Shown: piece after piece, positions 14,805 through 22,507 of the stretch | How the letters are laid out: each line of letters starts with the position of its first letter | How positions within the stretch are numbered: the first letter of the stretch is position 1 | Origin: Rhodoferax sp. | GTDB taxonomy: Bacteria > Pseudomonadota > Gammaproteobacteria > Burkholderiales > Burkholderiaceae_C | Length of the DNA stretch: 33,848 bases | Direction: 5' to 3' | NCBI RefSeq assembly: GCF_030653815.1 | Contig: NZ_JAURYQ010000005.1 | Coordinates: forward strand, 1 to 33,848 | Program-made: the position numbers and the translations under genes | Notes under the pieces: model-generated | Seen by the model: only the letters and a program-made list of their open reading frames with translations | The model's database searches: none | What the model was told of the DNA's origin: nothing

Positions 14805-17231
14805 TCAAGGCACGGGCGTGAGCTTGGCCACCGACAGCGCCAGCCACTTGACACCGTGGCGCGGAAAGTTGATTTGCGCCCGGGCATCGTCGCCCTTGCC
14901 CTCCAGCAACAACACCGTGCCTTCGCCAAACTTGGCATGAAACACCTTTTGCCCTGTGCGCAGACTGCCCTGCGCCTCGGCCTTGGGTTGCGTCACTGGC
15001 ACGGGCGCAGCCGCTGCAAAGCGCGAATAATCCGTGCCGAAGGGGCTTGCCGGGCGCCTGCCATAGGCATTGGACTGGCCCGAATACAGGGCATCAGAAA
15101 AGCTGTCGGACTGACCCAAACCGGCGTGCTTGGGCGTGATCCATTTCAGCGCTTCTTCGGGCAGCTCTTCAAAGAATCGGCTGCGCAAGTTGTAGCGCGT
15201 CTGGCCGTGCAGCATGCGGGTCTGCGAATGGCTCAGGTAGAGGCGCTTGCGCGCGCGCGTGATGGCCACATACATCAGGCGGCGTTCCTCCTCCAGGCCG
15301 TCGCGGTCGTTCATGGAGTTCTCATGCGGGAACAGGCCCTCTTCGATGCCGGTGATGAACACGCCATCAAATTCCAGGCCCTTGCTGGCGTGCACCGTCA
15401 TGAGCTGGATGGCGTCCTGGCCAGCCTGCGCCTGGTTGTCACCCGCCTCCAGCGCGGCGTGCGTCAAAAAGGCCGCCAGCGGTGACAGGGTTTCACCGGT
15501 TTCGGCGTCGGGCGCGGGAATGTCCAGCAGCGGCTGGTTCAGGTCCAGGCCCTGGGATGCGGGCGACTGGGTGAGCGGCTGACCCAGTTCGTCCACCGGC
15601 AGCGCCACGGCGTCGCGGCCAAAGCCCTCAAGGCTGACAAAACTCTCGGCGGCATTGACCAACTCCTCCAGGTTTTCCACCCGGTCGGCGCCTTCGCGGT
15701 CGGCCTTGTAGTGGTCGATCAGGCCGCTGTGATCCAGCGTGAGCTCAATTGTTTCGCGCAGACTCAAGCCCTGCGTTTGCTCGCGCAGCACGTCGATGCC
15801 CGCCAAAAAGGCGCCAATGTTGGTGCCCGCCTTGCCGCTGAGGCCACTGACGGCGTCGCTGAGCGAGCAACCGCTGGCACGCGCTGCATCCTGCAACTGC
15901 TCCAGGCTGCGCATGCCGATGCCGCGCGGCGGAAAGTTGACCGCGCGCAAAAAACTGGTGTCGTCGCGCGGGTTCTCCAGCAGGCGAAGATAGGCCAGCG
16001 CGTTCTTGATTTCGGCGCGCTCAAAAAAGCGCAAGCCGCCATACACCTTGTACGGCATGCCGGCATTGAACAGCGCGGTCTCGATGACCCGGCTTTGCGC
16101 GTTGGAACGGTAAAGCACGGCAATTTCCTTGCGCTCATAACCCTCGCGCACCAACTGCTTCATCTCGTCGACCATCCACTTGGCCTCGGCAAAGTCGCTG
16201 GGCGACTCAAACACCCGCACCGGCTCACCCGGACCCTGGGCGGTGCGCAGGTTCTTGCCCAGGCGTTTGCTGTTATGGCCGATCAATGCATTGGCGCTGT
16301 CCAGAATGTTGCTGCCGCTGCGGTAGTTTTCCTCCAGCTTGATCTGGTGACGCACGCCAAATTCGCGCACAAAGTCGGCCATGTTGCCCACCCGCGCGCC
16401 GCGAAAGGCGTAAATGCTCTGGTCATCGTCCCCAACGGCCAGCACACAACCGGTGGGCTGAAAGGCACCGTCTACCGTGCTGTGGGCGCCGGTGCCAGCC
16501 AGCATCTTGATCCAGGCGTATTGCAGCTTGTTGGTATCCTGAAACTCGTCGATCAGAATGTGCCTGAAGCGGCGCTGGTAGTGCTCACGAATCGGATCGT
16601 TGTCGCGCAGCAGTTCATAGCTGCGCAGCATCAGCTCACCAAAGTCGACCACGCCTTCGCGCTGGCACTGCTCCTCGTACAGCTGGTAGATCTCGATCTT
16701 CTTGCGCGTTTCGTCGTCGCGCGCCTCGACCATGTTCGGGCGCAGGCCGTCTTCCTTGCAGCCGCCAATGAACCACTGCATTTGCTTGGGTGGAAAACGC
16801 TCGTCATCAATGCCGAACTGCTTGTACAGACGCTTGATGGATGACAACTGGTCTTGCATGTCCAGAATCTGGAAACTCTGCGGCAGGTTCGCCAGTTTGT
16901 AATGGGCGCGTAAAAAGCGGTTGCACAGGCCGTGGAAGGTGCCAATCCACATGCCGCGCACATTGAGCGGCAACATGGCTGCAAGGCGCGTCATCATCTC
17001 CTTGGCAGCCTTGTTGGTGAAGGTGACCGCCAGGATACCGCCGGGCGACACCTGCCCGGTTTGCAGCAGCCAGGCAATGCGGGTGGTCAGCACCCGGGTC
17101 TTGCCGGAGCCCGCCCCGGCCAGAATCAGTGCATGTTCGGCCGGCAAGGTGACAGCGGCCAGCTGCTCGGGGTTCAGGTTGTTCAGCAGGCCGGCATCTG
17201 GCGCGCTGGGAGGAGTCAGGTTTGAAAACAT
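14805..17231 (-). CDS. uvrD: DNA helicase II (UvrD/Rep superfamily 1A)
   Basis: An 808-residue SF1 helicase, longer than E. coli UvrD (720). Walker A is AGAGSGKT (38-45), motif Ia is TFTNKAAKEM, motif II is DEFQDTN (228-234), then DDDQSIYAFRGA, and late motifs include TVHASKGLEFDGVFITG and EERRLMYVAITRARKRLYL. The 2B region carries an acidic, proline-rich insert (around LPVDELGQPL...PDAETGETLS), which accounts for extra length. The C-terminus has the Tudor-like segment (KVFHAKFGEGTVLLLEG...) that in family members contacts RNA polymerase. It unwinds DNA in nucleotide-excision and mismatch repair. PcrA/Rep naming is the only alternative. The ATG is six bases after a TACAAT box. Confidence 0.95.
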   Translation of the reverse strand: MFSNLTPPSAPDAGLLNNLNPEQLAAVTLPAEHALILAGAGSGKTRVLTTRIAWLLQTGQVSPGGILAVTFTNKAAKEMMTRLAAMLPLNVRGMWIGTFHGLCNRFLRAHYKLANLPQSFQILDMQDQLSSIKRLYKQFGIDDERFPPKQMQWFIGGCKEDGLRPNMVEARDDETRKKIEIYQLYEEQCQREGVVDFGELMLRSYELLRDNDPIREHYQRRFRHILIDEFQDTNKLQYAWIKMLAGTGAHSTVDGAFQPTGCVLAVGDDDQSIYAFRGARVGNMADFVREFGVRHQIKLEENYRSGSNILDSANALIGHNSKRLGKNLRTAQGPGEPVRVFESPSDFAEAKWMVDEMKQLVREGYERKEIAVLYRSNAQSRVIETALFNAGMPYKVYGGLRFFERAEIKNALAYLRLLENPRDDTSFLRAVNFPPRGIGMRSLEQLQDAARASGCSLSDAVSGLSGKAGTNIGAFLAGIDVLREQTQGLSLRETIELTLDHSGLIDHYKADREGADRVENLEELVNAAESFVSLEGFGRDAVALPVDELGQPLTQSPASQGLDLNQPLLDIPAPDAETGETLSPLAAFLTHAALEAGDNQAQAGQDAIQLMTVHASKGLEFDGVFITGIEEGLFPHENSMNDRDGLEEERRLMYVAITRARKRLYLSHSQTRMLHGQTRYNLRSRFFEELPEEALKWITPKHAGLGQSDSFSDALYSGQSNAYGRRPASPFGTDYSRFAAAAPVPVTQPKAEAQGSLRTGQKVFHAKFGEGTVLLLEGKGDDARAQINFPRHGVKWLALSVAKLTPVP

Positions 17232-17243
17232 GAGGGCATTGTA
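17232..17243 (-). promoter_or_regulatory. Likely -10 element immediately upstream of uvrD
   Basis: On the minus strand TACAAT (rc of 17238-17243) is followed by six bases and the uvrD ATG. Transcription would begin at or beside the start codon, leaving no room for a Shine-Dalgarno site. The -35 is poor. It overlaps the candidate -35 of guaC (TTGTAG, 17239-17244) on the other strand. Confidence 0.45.
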
Positions 17244-17268
17244 GAAAGCCGCCCGACTTCGATAGAAT
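17239..17268 (+). promoter_or_regulatory. Candidate guaC promoter
   Basis: TTGTAG (17239-17244), an 18-nt spacer and TAGAAT (17263-17268). The start site would fall near 17275, at the base of the terminator-like hairpin described next. It overlaps the divergent uvrD promoter. Confidence 0.45.
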
Positions 17269-17273
17269 CAAGC

Positions 17274-17307
17274 ACCGGGCCCAAGCAATTGCGGCCCGGT
17301 TTTTTTT
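17274..17307 (+). terminator. Terminator-like hairpin in the guaC 5' leader
   Basis: ACCGGGCC (17274-17281) pairs perfectly with GGCCCGGT (17293-17300) around an 11-nt loop containing GCAATTGC, and the T-run is 17300-17307 (8 T). It has the form of an intrinsic terminator but precedes guaC by 15 bp, and no plus-strand gene ends upstream (uvrD reads the other way). It may therefore attenuate guaC or stop stray antisense transcription across uvrD. Confidence 0.7.
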
Positions 17308-17322
17308 GATAGGCGCCAGACC

Positions 17323-18300
17323 ATGGAAATTTTTGACTACGACAACATCCTGCTGCTGCCCCGCAAATGCCGGGTGGAAAGCCGCTCCGAGTGCGATGCC
17401 AGCGTGGAACTGGGGCCGCGGCGCTTTCGCATTCCGGTGGTGCCCGCCAACATGAAGACCGTGGTGAGCGAGGACATCTGCATCTGGCTGGCGCAAAACA
17501 ACTACTTTTACGTGATGCACCGCTTCGACCTGGACAACGTGCAGTTTGTCAAAGCCATGCACGCGCGCGGCCTGTACGCCTCCATTTCCCTGGGCGTCAA
17601 GAAAGCGGATTACGACACGGTCGACCAATTGGTGGCTTTGGACCTGGCGCCGGAGTACATCACCATCGACATCGCCCACGGCCACTCGGACAACGTGAAA
17701 AACATGATCGGCTACCTGCGCGAAAAAATCCCGAGCACCTTCATCATTGCCGGCAACGTGGCCACGCCCGAGGCGGTGATCGACCTGGAAAACTGGGGTG
17801 CCGATGCCACCAAGGTCGGCATTGGCCCGGGCAAGGTCTGCATCACCAAGCTCAAGACCGGCTTTGGCACCGGCGGATGGCAGCTGAGCGCAGTGAAATG
17901 GTGCGCCCGCGTAGCCACCAAACCCATCATTGCCGACGGCGGCATCCGCGACCACGGCGACATTGCCAAGAGCATCCGCTTTGGCGCCACCATGGTCATG
18001 ATTGGCTCGCTGTTCGCCGGCCACGAGGAAAGCCCGGGGCAGACGGTGGAAGTGGACGGCAAGCTCTACAAGGAATATTACGGCTCGGCCAGCGACTTCA
18101 ACAAGGGCGAGTACAAACACGTCGAAGGCAAGCGCATTCTGGAACCCATCAAGGGCAAGCTGGCCGGCACGCTGATCGAGATGGAGCAGGACGTGCAAAG
18201 CTCCATCAGCTACTCCGGTGGCAAGAAACTGATGGACATCCGCAAGGTCAATTACGTCACCCTGGGCGGTGACAACGCGGGTGAGCATTTGCTGATGTAA
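17323..18300 (+). CDS. guaC: GMP reductase
   Basis: A 325-residue TIM-barrel enzyme of the IMPDH/GMPR family, the length of the compact GuaC type. Visible are [15 protein letters not shown] at the start, [23 protein letters not shown], and the catalytic loop [18 protein letters not shown] with the nucleophile Cys173. [19 protein letters not shown] and FAGHEESPG bind phosphate. It reduces GMP to IMP and ammonia with NADPH, letting guanine nucleotides feed adenine synthesis. There is no CBS pair, which separates it from IMP dehydrogenase. Only a weak Shine-Dalgarno site precedes the ATG; the leader contains a terminator-like hairpin. Confidence 0.93.
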   Translation: MEIFDYDNILLLPRKCRVESRSECDASVELGPRRFRIPVVPANMKTVVSEDICIWLAQNNYFYVMHRFDLDNVQFVKAMHARGLYASISLGVKKADYDTVDQLVALDLAPEYITIDIAHGHSDNVKNMIGYLREKIPSTFIIAGNVATPEAVIDLENWGADATKVGIGPGKVCITKLKTGFGTGGWQLSAVKWCARVATKPIIADGGIRDHGDIAKSIRFGATMVMIGSLFAGHEESPGQTVEVDGKLYKEYYGSASDFNKGEYKHVEGKRILEPIKGKLAGTLIEMEQDVQSSISYSGGKKLMDIRKVNYVTLGGDNAGEHLLM

Positions 18301-18331
18301 ACCCGCGCTGAAGCCATGCTTCAACGACCTT

Positions 18332-19105
18332 TCAGGGTTTAGCCCCCTTGCTGATCAACAGGTCAATGATGTCCGTGCATTGCGCCTGTTGCGCCAGAGA
18401 CAAAGGCGTTTCGCCCTTGCGGGTGCGCGCAGAGACATCGGCACCTTTATTGATCAACAGTTCCGCAATGTCGATCGTGCCCCCCGAGAGCGCGAGCAAC
18501 AGCGGCGTGTAGCCCAGGGCGTCACGCACATTGATGTGGGCGCCTTTTTTAATCAAGGTTTCGGCAATGTCCCGGTAGCCAAATGTGGGCTTGCCGCACG
18601 CCAGCATCAGCGGCGTCAAACCCAGTTTGTCCTTTTCATTGACGTCGGCACCCGCATTCAGAAGAATCCTGGCAATGATGGTGTAGCCCTTCTTCAAGGC
18701 CACCAGCAGCGGCGGCGTCCCGTTGTCGTCGGTCAGGTGGATGTTGAAATTGGCCCGGACAAACAAATCGATGAGTTCCACATCGCCATTTTCCAGTGCC
18801 CTCAAGAAACTATTTCCATTGAGAAAAACGCCGCGTTTTTCCAGTTCCCGGATCGCGGTTTCCTTCTTTTCTACCGCGAGAAAAGTCTCCAGCATTCTGA
18901 ATTCCCGCAAGGCATTGATCTCTTGGGTCGCCTCAGGCGCAAAGCCCTTGCGTCCTCCGCGTTTGTCGATCAGCAGATCACTCAGGTAGTCATCGATTTC
19001 TGGCGTCTCCCAGAGCTCATCGATCTTGTTGAGCACACGGTCATGGTGCTGTTCAAGATAGACCGGATAGTCTTCTCCCAAGCCTGCAAGAAGAGGATGT
19101 TTCAT
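18332..19105 (-). CDS. Ankyrin-repeat protein
   Basis: A 257-residue protein without signal peptide or membrane helix. The N-terminal 95 residues are charged and helical with no recognised domain. From about 96 to the end there are about five ankyrin repeats, e.g. DDNGTPPLLVALKKGYTIIARILLNAGADVN and ALGYTPLLLALSGGTIDIAELLINKGADVS, the last ending ISKGAKP. It presumably binds another protein in the cytoplasm; no partner is suggested by its neighbours (guaC, convergent; tRNA-Lys, divergent). It starts at an ATG with a weak ribosome site. Confidence 0.8.
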   Translation of the reverse strand: MKHPLLAGLGEDYPVYLEQHHDRVLNKIDELWETPEIDDYLSDLLIDKRGGRKGFAPEATQEINALREFRMLETFLAVEKKETAIRELEKRGVFLNGNSFLRALENGDVELIDLFVRANFNIHLTDDNGTPPLLVALKKGYTIIARILLNAGADVNEKDKLGLTPLMLACGKPTFGYRDIAETLIKKGAHINVRDALGYTPLLLALSGGTIDIAELLINKGADVSARTRKGETPLSLAQQAQCTDIIDLLISKGAKP

Positions 19106-19318
19106 GGTTGTATCCCAGAGGATAAAGAAGATAGTCTAGTCCTGTGGAACCCGTCGACCGTTGCTCCGGCGGCAAATAACCTTTGTCTTTGCGCCAGGTC
19201 AAGCATGCATGGCCACCAGCGCGGCTGCGACATGAGGCGTTTGCAGGCACCAGCGACCAAGGGGTTTCATCGGCTCTGCTCAAGCGGGAGAGCGTCTTTT
19301 CCCTCGAAGTTGCTCTGC

Positions 19319-19324
19319 TAGAAT
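19319..19324 (+). promoter_or_regulatory. Likely -10 element of the tRNA-Lys gene
   Basis: TAGAAT at 19319-19324 followed by TTGCCCC, a GC-rich discriminator common in stringently controlled stable-RNA promoters, 41 bp before the mature tRNA. No strong -35 is visible. The 259 bp between the ankyrin gene and the tRNA hold nothing else I recognise. Confidence 0.4.
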
Positions 19325-19364
19325 TTGCCCCTTCAGGAAACACACGCTGTTTCTCTGAAACCCG

Positions 19365-19440
19365 GGGAACTTAGCTCAGCTGGTAGAGCAGCGGACTCTT
19401 AATCCGTAGGTCGAGAGTTCGAATCTCTCAGTTCCCACCA
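19365..19440 (+). tRNA. tRNA-Lys (CUU)
   Basis: A complete 76-nt cloverleaf. The acceptor stem is GGGAACT/AGTTCCC with encoded ACCA. The D arm is GCTC-AGCTGGTA-GAGC. The anticodon stem GCGGA/TCCGT encloses CTCTTAA (anticodon CTT). The T arm is GAGAG-TTCGAAT-CTCTC. It reads AAG lysine codons. The 3' end borders a region with integrase and repeat remnants. Confidence 0.96.
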
Positions 19441-19463
19441 AACACCCTTTTAAAACTTGAATA

Positions 19464-19501
19464 GCTTGCTTCAAATAACGTAGCAGGCTTTTTTGTTTTT
19501 T
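19464..19501 (+). terminator. Intrinsic terminator after tRNA-Lys
   Basis: GCTTGCT (19464-19470) pairs with AGCAGGC (19482-19488, one G-T pair), followed by TTTTTTG and a further T-run. It lies 23 nt after the tRNA CCA end. Confidence 0.75.
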
Positions 19502-19506
19502 AGTCC

Positions 19507-19550
19507 GGTGACAGTTTCGCGCTTATTGCCCCTGTTTTGGTGACAGTTTC
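19507..19550. repeat. Two direct repeats of GGTGACAGTTTC
   Basis: Exact 12-bp copies at 19507-19518 and 19539-19550, 32 bp apart start to start, just past the tRNA terminator. Repeated short terminal motifs of this kind occur at ends of IS21-like elements, so this may be a leftover insertion-sequence end; no transposase is present. The remaining sequence up to 19669 shows nothing else. Confidence 0.5.
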
Positions 19551-19669
19551 CAGCCGCCCCCCTGTCTCGCGCGTGCCTGAGCGTTTTTCCCGATATGTAT
19601 TGAGGGAAGACTTAACGTCTGGTTTGGTGTCGCCATGCGCCGGACTTTCGCACCGCCCCATGCCCATGC

Positions 19670-19906
19670 TCAACCGCCCAAACGCTGCAGTTCATGCGTA
19701 GGCGTGCCGGCCTGACGATGCCACGTGGCAAACGTGTGCCGAAGGTCATGCCAGCGGAAATTATCGATTCCAGCCCGTATTAGGGCCTCCCGCCATGCCT
19801 TGGTGGACACCTGCGTTACCGGTTTGCCCCGGAACGTGAAAACACAAGTTGGATGCACACCAATTTTTCGATTTATCACCTCCATGGCAGCCTCGTTCAA
19901 GGGCAT
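19670..19906 (-). pseudogene. Tyrosine-recombinase (phage-type integrase) fragment
   Basis: A 78-codon remnant matching the catalytic middle of a site-specific integrase: PLNEAAMEVINRK, VFTFRGKPVTQVSTKAWREAL and WHDLRHTFATWHRQAGTPTHELQRLGG, which includes the HxLRHT box. Both ends are missing: it begins without the core-binding domain and the first catalytic Arg, and a stop follows RLGG before the final catalytic His/Trp and Tyr. It lies 230 bp from the tRNA-Lys 3' end, the usual integration target, so an integrated element was probably lost here. It cannot be a working recombinase. Confidence 0.82.
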
Positions 19907-19969
19907 CCAAGCGATATTGCCTGATACTCACGCGGTTACGATGTGGGCTGCAAGCAAAAAGAACCTGGA

Positions 19970-20057
19970 ATGATGAATTTTGGATACAGCGGACTCATTC
20001 ATTGGCGTGCTGGTGCTGTGGTATTTCCTTGGGCCGCGCAACGGCAAGTCGGGCTAA
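19970..20057 (+). pseudogene. Broken second copy of the PLDc_N small membrane protein gene
   Basis: This stretch matches the intact gene at 21486-21680 at both ends. ATGATGAA-TTTTGGATACA begins it, and TTTCCTTGGGCCGCGCAACG plus GGCAAGTCGGGCTAA end it. A 4-bp tandem duplication (CATTCATT) shifts the frame after about ten codons. The middle, about 110 bp coding the second half of helix 1 and the start of helix 2, is deleted between GCTG-rich short repeats. The similarity continues upstream of the ATG (ATATTGCCTGATACTCACGC versus ATATTGCCTCATACTCATGC), so a block including the leader was duplicated. Bacteriohemerythrin starts 20 bp later. Confidence 0.8.
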
Positions 20058-20077
20058 TTTGACGCAGGAGAATAATT

Positions 20078-20479
20078 ATGAAAGATCTGGTTTGGGACAA
20101 CTTACTGAGTGTCGGCGTCGCTGAGATCGATGAAGATCATCGCAAGCTGATCCATATCTTCAACATTCTCAACCATGCCATCACGGATGGGGAATCCAAA
20201 GAATATCTTGCGGCGACCTTGGAAGAGTTGATCAACTGTACGGTCTGGCATTTCAGTCACGAGGAGCGGTTGATGCTGAAGCATCGTTATCAGGAATATG
20301 AAGAGCACAAAGCCGAGCACCAGGAATTGATTCAAAGCACCAGGGAACTCCAGCAGCAGATTGTTGGGTCGGACAAGCCCTTCGCGGATGAACATATCCA
20401 ATTTCTGGAGCGTTGGTTAACCGTGCATATCCTCACCGCAGATGGGCGACTGGGCTCTTATCTTTCTCATGTGATGTAG
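20078..20479 (+). CDS. Bacteriohemerythrin
   Basis: A 133-residue single-domain hemerythrin with a full set of di-iron ligands: His21 (DEDHRKL), His58 and Glu62 (WHFSHEERLM), His77 and His81 (HKAEH), His117 and Asp122 (HILTAD). It should bind O2 reversibly in the cytoplasm and may store, carry or sense oxygen. GCAGGAG 8 bp before the ATG fixes the start. It follows a disrupted gene region next to tRNA-Lys and may have come in with the lost element, or simply be a neighbour. No output domain is fused. Confidence 0.93.
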   Translation: MKDLVWDNLLSVGVAEIDEDHRKLIHIFNILNHAITDGESKEYLAATLEELINCTVWHFSHEERLMLKHRYQEYEEHKAEHQELIQSTRELQQQIVGSDKPFADEHIQFLERWLTVHILTADGRLGSYLSHVM

Positions 20480-20658
20480 GCCTCATAAGTTCGACACTTC
20501 CTGCGCGTAAGTGTTTGATTCCATTAGAAACGGAAGTCAAACTGCAGACTACAAGGCGGGCTGGGCGAGATCAGATGGGGTTGGCGGTTGTTGGTACCGG
20601 TCACCAACTGAGCCACGGCGCCGATATTTCGTTGGGTCGCGCGTCGAACCCAAACGGC

Positions 20659-21285
20659 TCACCCCTTTTCGCAGCGCTTGTCTGACGAATCCAGAAGTGC
20701 AACGACATCGGGCCTGGAATGAAGGATGCCAAGTGCCTGGGCTGCAGCCTTGCTGAAATCAATGATCCGGTGCTTGACGAATGGACCACGGTCGTTGATG
20801 CGCACAATGACTGATTTCCCGGTCTTGGGGGAATGGGCGCATAACCTGGTGCCAAACGGTAGTGTCGGGTGTGCGGCAGTCAGGGCGTTCATATTGAACC
20901 GCTCGCCGTTGGCTGTACGCTTGTTCTGAAATCTCTCTCCATACCATGAGGCAATGCCATGCTGAAGCACGCCAGCAGCGTCAAGGACGGTCTTGGACGC
21001 CACTGAACCTACTGAGGCCACCGCCAACGCAACCGAACTGACCGATGTCACGGCAGTCGAGCTTACCTGCATGATGGCCTCAACAGGCTTTGTGGCAACC
21101 GTCATTTGGCCGCCGGCCAAGGGCACCGCATCAAGTGGTGCATCTGCCGCCAACACCGGTGCACTGACCCACAGGCTGCACAACACGACAACAATGTGGT
21201 GTCGAAGTTTGTTGAGCGCTGGCCTTTTAATTGCTAGCCTGCCGAATCGAAGGCTATCGCACTGTTCAGTATTTTTGATGTACAT
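20659..21285 (-). CDS. RlpA-like septal-ring lytic transglycosylase family protein
   Basis: A 208-residue protein with a long N-terminal region and a hydrophobic signal segment near 28-47 (HHIVVVLCSLWVSAPVLAADAP). An Ala/Ser/Val-rich spacer comes next, then a double-psi beta-barrel: GIASWYGERFQNKRTANGERFNMNALTAAHPTLPFGT...VIVRINDRGPF...IIDFSKAAAQALGI. These are the RlpA core motifs, including the catalytic-type aspartate in NDRGPF. It has no SPOR domain and no clear lipobox, so it may be a free periplasmic form. It cleaves or remodels naked glycan strands in some relatives; others are inactive. 179 bp separate it from the hemerythrin gene, with nothing identifiable between. Confidence 0.87.
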   Translation of the reverse strand: MYIKNTEQCDSLRFGRLAIKRPALNKLRHHIVVVLCSLWVSAPVLAADAPLDAVPLAGGQMTVATKPVEAIMQVSSTAVTSVSSVALAVASVGSVASKTVLDAAGVLQHGIASWYGERFQNKRTANGERFNMNALTAAHPTLPFGTRLCAHSPKTGKSVIVRINDRGPFVKHRIIDFSKAAAQALGILHSRPDVVALLDSSDKRCEKG

Positions 21286-21485
21286 GTATCGAGGTTCATT
21301 TGGCGTTGCCGGTTAAAAAGGACGGGGCACAAAAAAACACAATGGGCTCGGAACAGTGGTGCAGGTGAACAGACCGCCTCACACGCATTTTAGCCTCCCC
21401 CTCTGAGCTCGGTGTCGGTCATTCACGTCATATTGCCTCATACTCATGCATCAACAACTTGAACCACGCGAAAAAGGAAACCGAC

Positions 21486-21680
21486 ATGATGAACTTTGGA
21501 TACAACGGACTTATTGGGGTGCTGGTGCTTGCTGGGGACATCTGGGCCATTCTCAACATTCTCCAAAGCTCTGTGTCCAACGAAAAGAAATTGATCTGGA
21601 TCATCGCTGTCGTGCTGCTGCCGATTCTGGGTCTGCTGCTGTGGTTTTTCCTTGGGCCACGCAGCGGCAAGTCGGTCTAG
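21486..21680 (+). CDS. Small PLDc_N-type (cardiolipin synthase N-terminal-like) membrane protein
   Basis: A 64-residue protein with two hydrophobic helices (GLIGVLVLAGDIWAILNIL; KLIWIIAVVLLPILGLLLWFFLG) and the PLDc_N ending WFFLGPRSGKS, but no phospholipase D catalytic domain. AAGGA at 21475-21479 precedes the ATG at 21486; the frame opens earlier at 21459 but without a ribosome site. Function unknown; it may bind partners in the membrane. A broken copy lies 1.5 kb upstream. A terminator-like hairpin follows. Confidence 0.8.
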   Translation: MMNFGYNGLIGVLVLAGDIWAILNILQSSVSNEKKLIWIIAVVLLPILGLLLWFFLGPRSGKSV

Positions 21681-21701
21681 CAGATCGGTAGCCACAAGAC
21701 A

Positions 21702-21737
21702 AAGGGGCAAAGTTCATAACGAACCCTGCCCCTTTTG
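21702..21737 (+). terminator. Probable terminator after the PLDc_N gene
   Basis: AAAGGGGCA (21702-21710) and TGCCCCTTT (21728-21736) form a perfect 9-bp stem with a 17-nt loop, ending in four T. Confidence 0.6.
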
Positions 21738-21741
21738 GGTG

Positions 21742-21856
21742 CTTCCTCATGTATGGGAAGCGTCATGACGGAAAACCGTCATTCAGTTGTGAGCGTAAGT
21801 GTGGTCCATGGTCATCTATGGGGCTCCTTCACCGGGAGTGAAAACCCGGTCACAAC
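21742..21856. other. Multi-hairpin intergenic segment
   Basis: Several complementary pairs are packed in 115 bp: GCTTCC/GGAAGC (21742-21747, 21757-21762), ATGACGG/CCGTCAT with an AAAA loop (21766-21772, 21777-21783), TTGTGA/TCACAA (21788-21793, 21851-21856) enclosing ACCGGG/CCCGGT (21832-21837, 21846-21851). It lies between two convergent small-protein genes. It could be a structured RNA, a transcription end zone or chance; strand unknown. The rest up to 21933 shows nothing. Confidence 0.35.
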
Positions 21857-21933
21857 TAAATTCTGCTCCACATTTTTTCAGTAGTCAACGACTTTCACAA
21901 CGAAAAACTTCTCATTCAACAAAGGGAAAAATA

Positions 21934-22086
21934 CTACAACCGCATTCCGCCAGCACCAACCAAGCCGATCAAGCCGATCACGATCAGGTAGATCGCCACG
22001 ATATAGTTCAGAAGCCTGGGCACGACCAGGATGAGAATCCCGGCGACGAGCGAGATCAGGGGTGTCAAACTAAGATTCAGGTTCAT
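21934..22086 (-). CDS. DUF3096-like 50-residue membrane protein
   Basis: A 50-residue, almost wholly hydrophobic protein (MNLNLSLTPLISLVAGILILV, then LNYIVAIYLIVIGLIGLVG) forming two helices joined by PRL, ending GGMRL. It matches the small DUF3096 family in length and pattern. The start is chosen at MNLN, preceded by GGATTGGAAA; upstream codons in frame look non-coding. It belongs to a run of very small envelope proteins here. Function unknown. Confidence 0.75.
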   Translation of the reverse strand: MNLNLSLTPLISLVAGILILVVPRLLNYIVAIYLIVIGLIGLVGAGGMRL

Positions 22087-22237
22087 AAAATTTCCAATCC
22101 ATTCATTTAATGTGTGCGGGAGAGCATGATGGCAGCAGACCACACCCAAGGTCTGTTTGCCAGCGCACCGTAGCGACAAGCTGATGGTGTCCAACCTTCC
22201 CCGACAATTTGCTTTTCAACAATTTTTCCGACTCTCC

Positions 22238-22417
22238 ATGTTCAGCTTCCTATTCAAATTGGTCACCACGGCCTGCCTCATCACCACCCTTCAAGCCTGT
22301 GCTGTGGTGGCTGTCGCTGGCGCCGCTGTCACGGTGGTGGCCACCGGCGTCACCATTGCCGCCAAGACGGTTGGCGCGGTGGCCGATGTGGTGCTGCCGG
22401 ATGGTGATGATGACTGA
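22238..22417 (+). CDS. Small lipoprotein (NF038104-like)
   Basis: A 59-residue protein whose start MFSFLFKLVTTACLITTLQAC is a type II signal peptide with lipobox LQAC (Cys21). The mature part is Val/Ala-rich (VVAVAGAAVTVVATGVTIAAKTVGAVADVV), then DGDDD. It resembles short lipoproteins of the NF038104 type, a name given from memory. An earlier in-frame ATG at 22157 would bury the signal, so 22238 is preferred, though no clear ribosome site precedes it. It is divergent from the DUF3096-like gene. Confidence 0.6.
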   Translation: MFSFLFKLVTTACLITTLQACAVVAVAGAAVTVVATGVTIAAKTVGAVADVVLPDGDDD

Positions 22418-22507
22418 CAACCGGCCCTGGAAAATAGCATTCTGGAGCTTGGCGCTTGGCGAATTTGCTGCACCAGTGAGCCCGCGCTCACCTCAACAAA
22501 CCACGGC

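Noticed and set aside
18309..18323. TGAAGC-CAT-GCTTCA hairpin after guaC
   Set aside because: A 6-bp stem without T-run between convergent genes; too weak to call a terminator.
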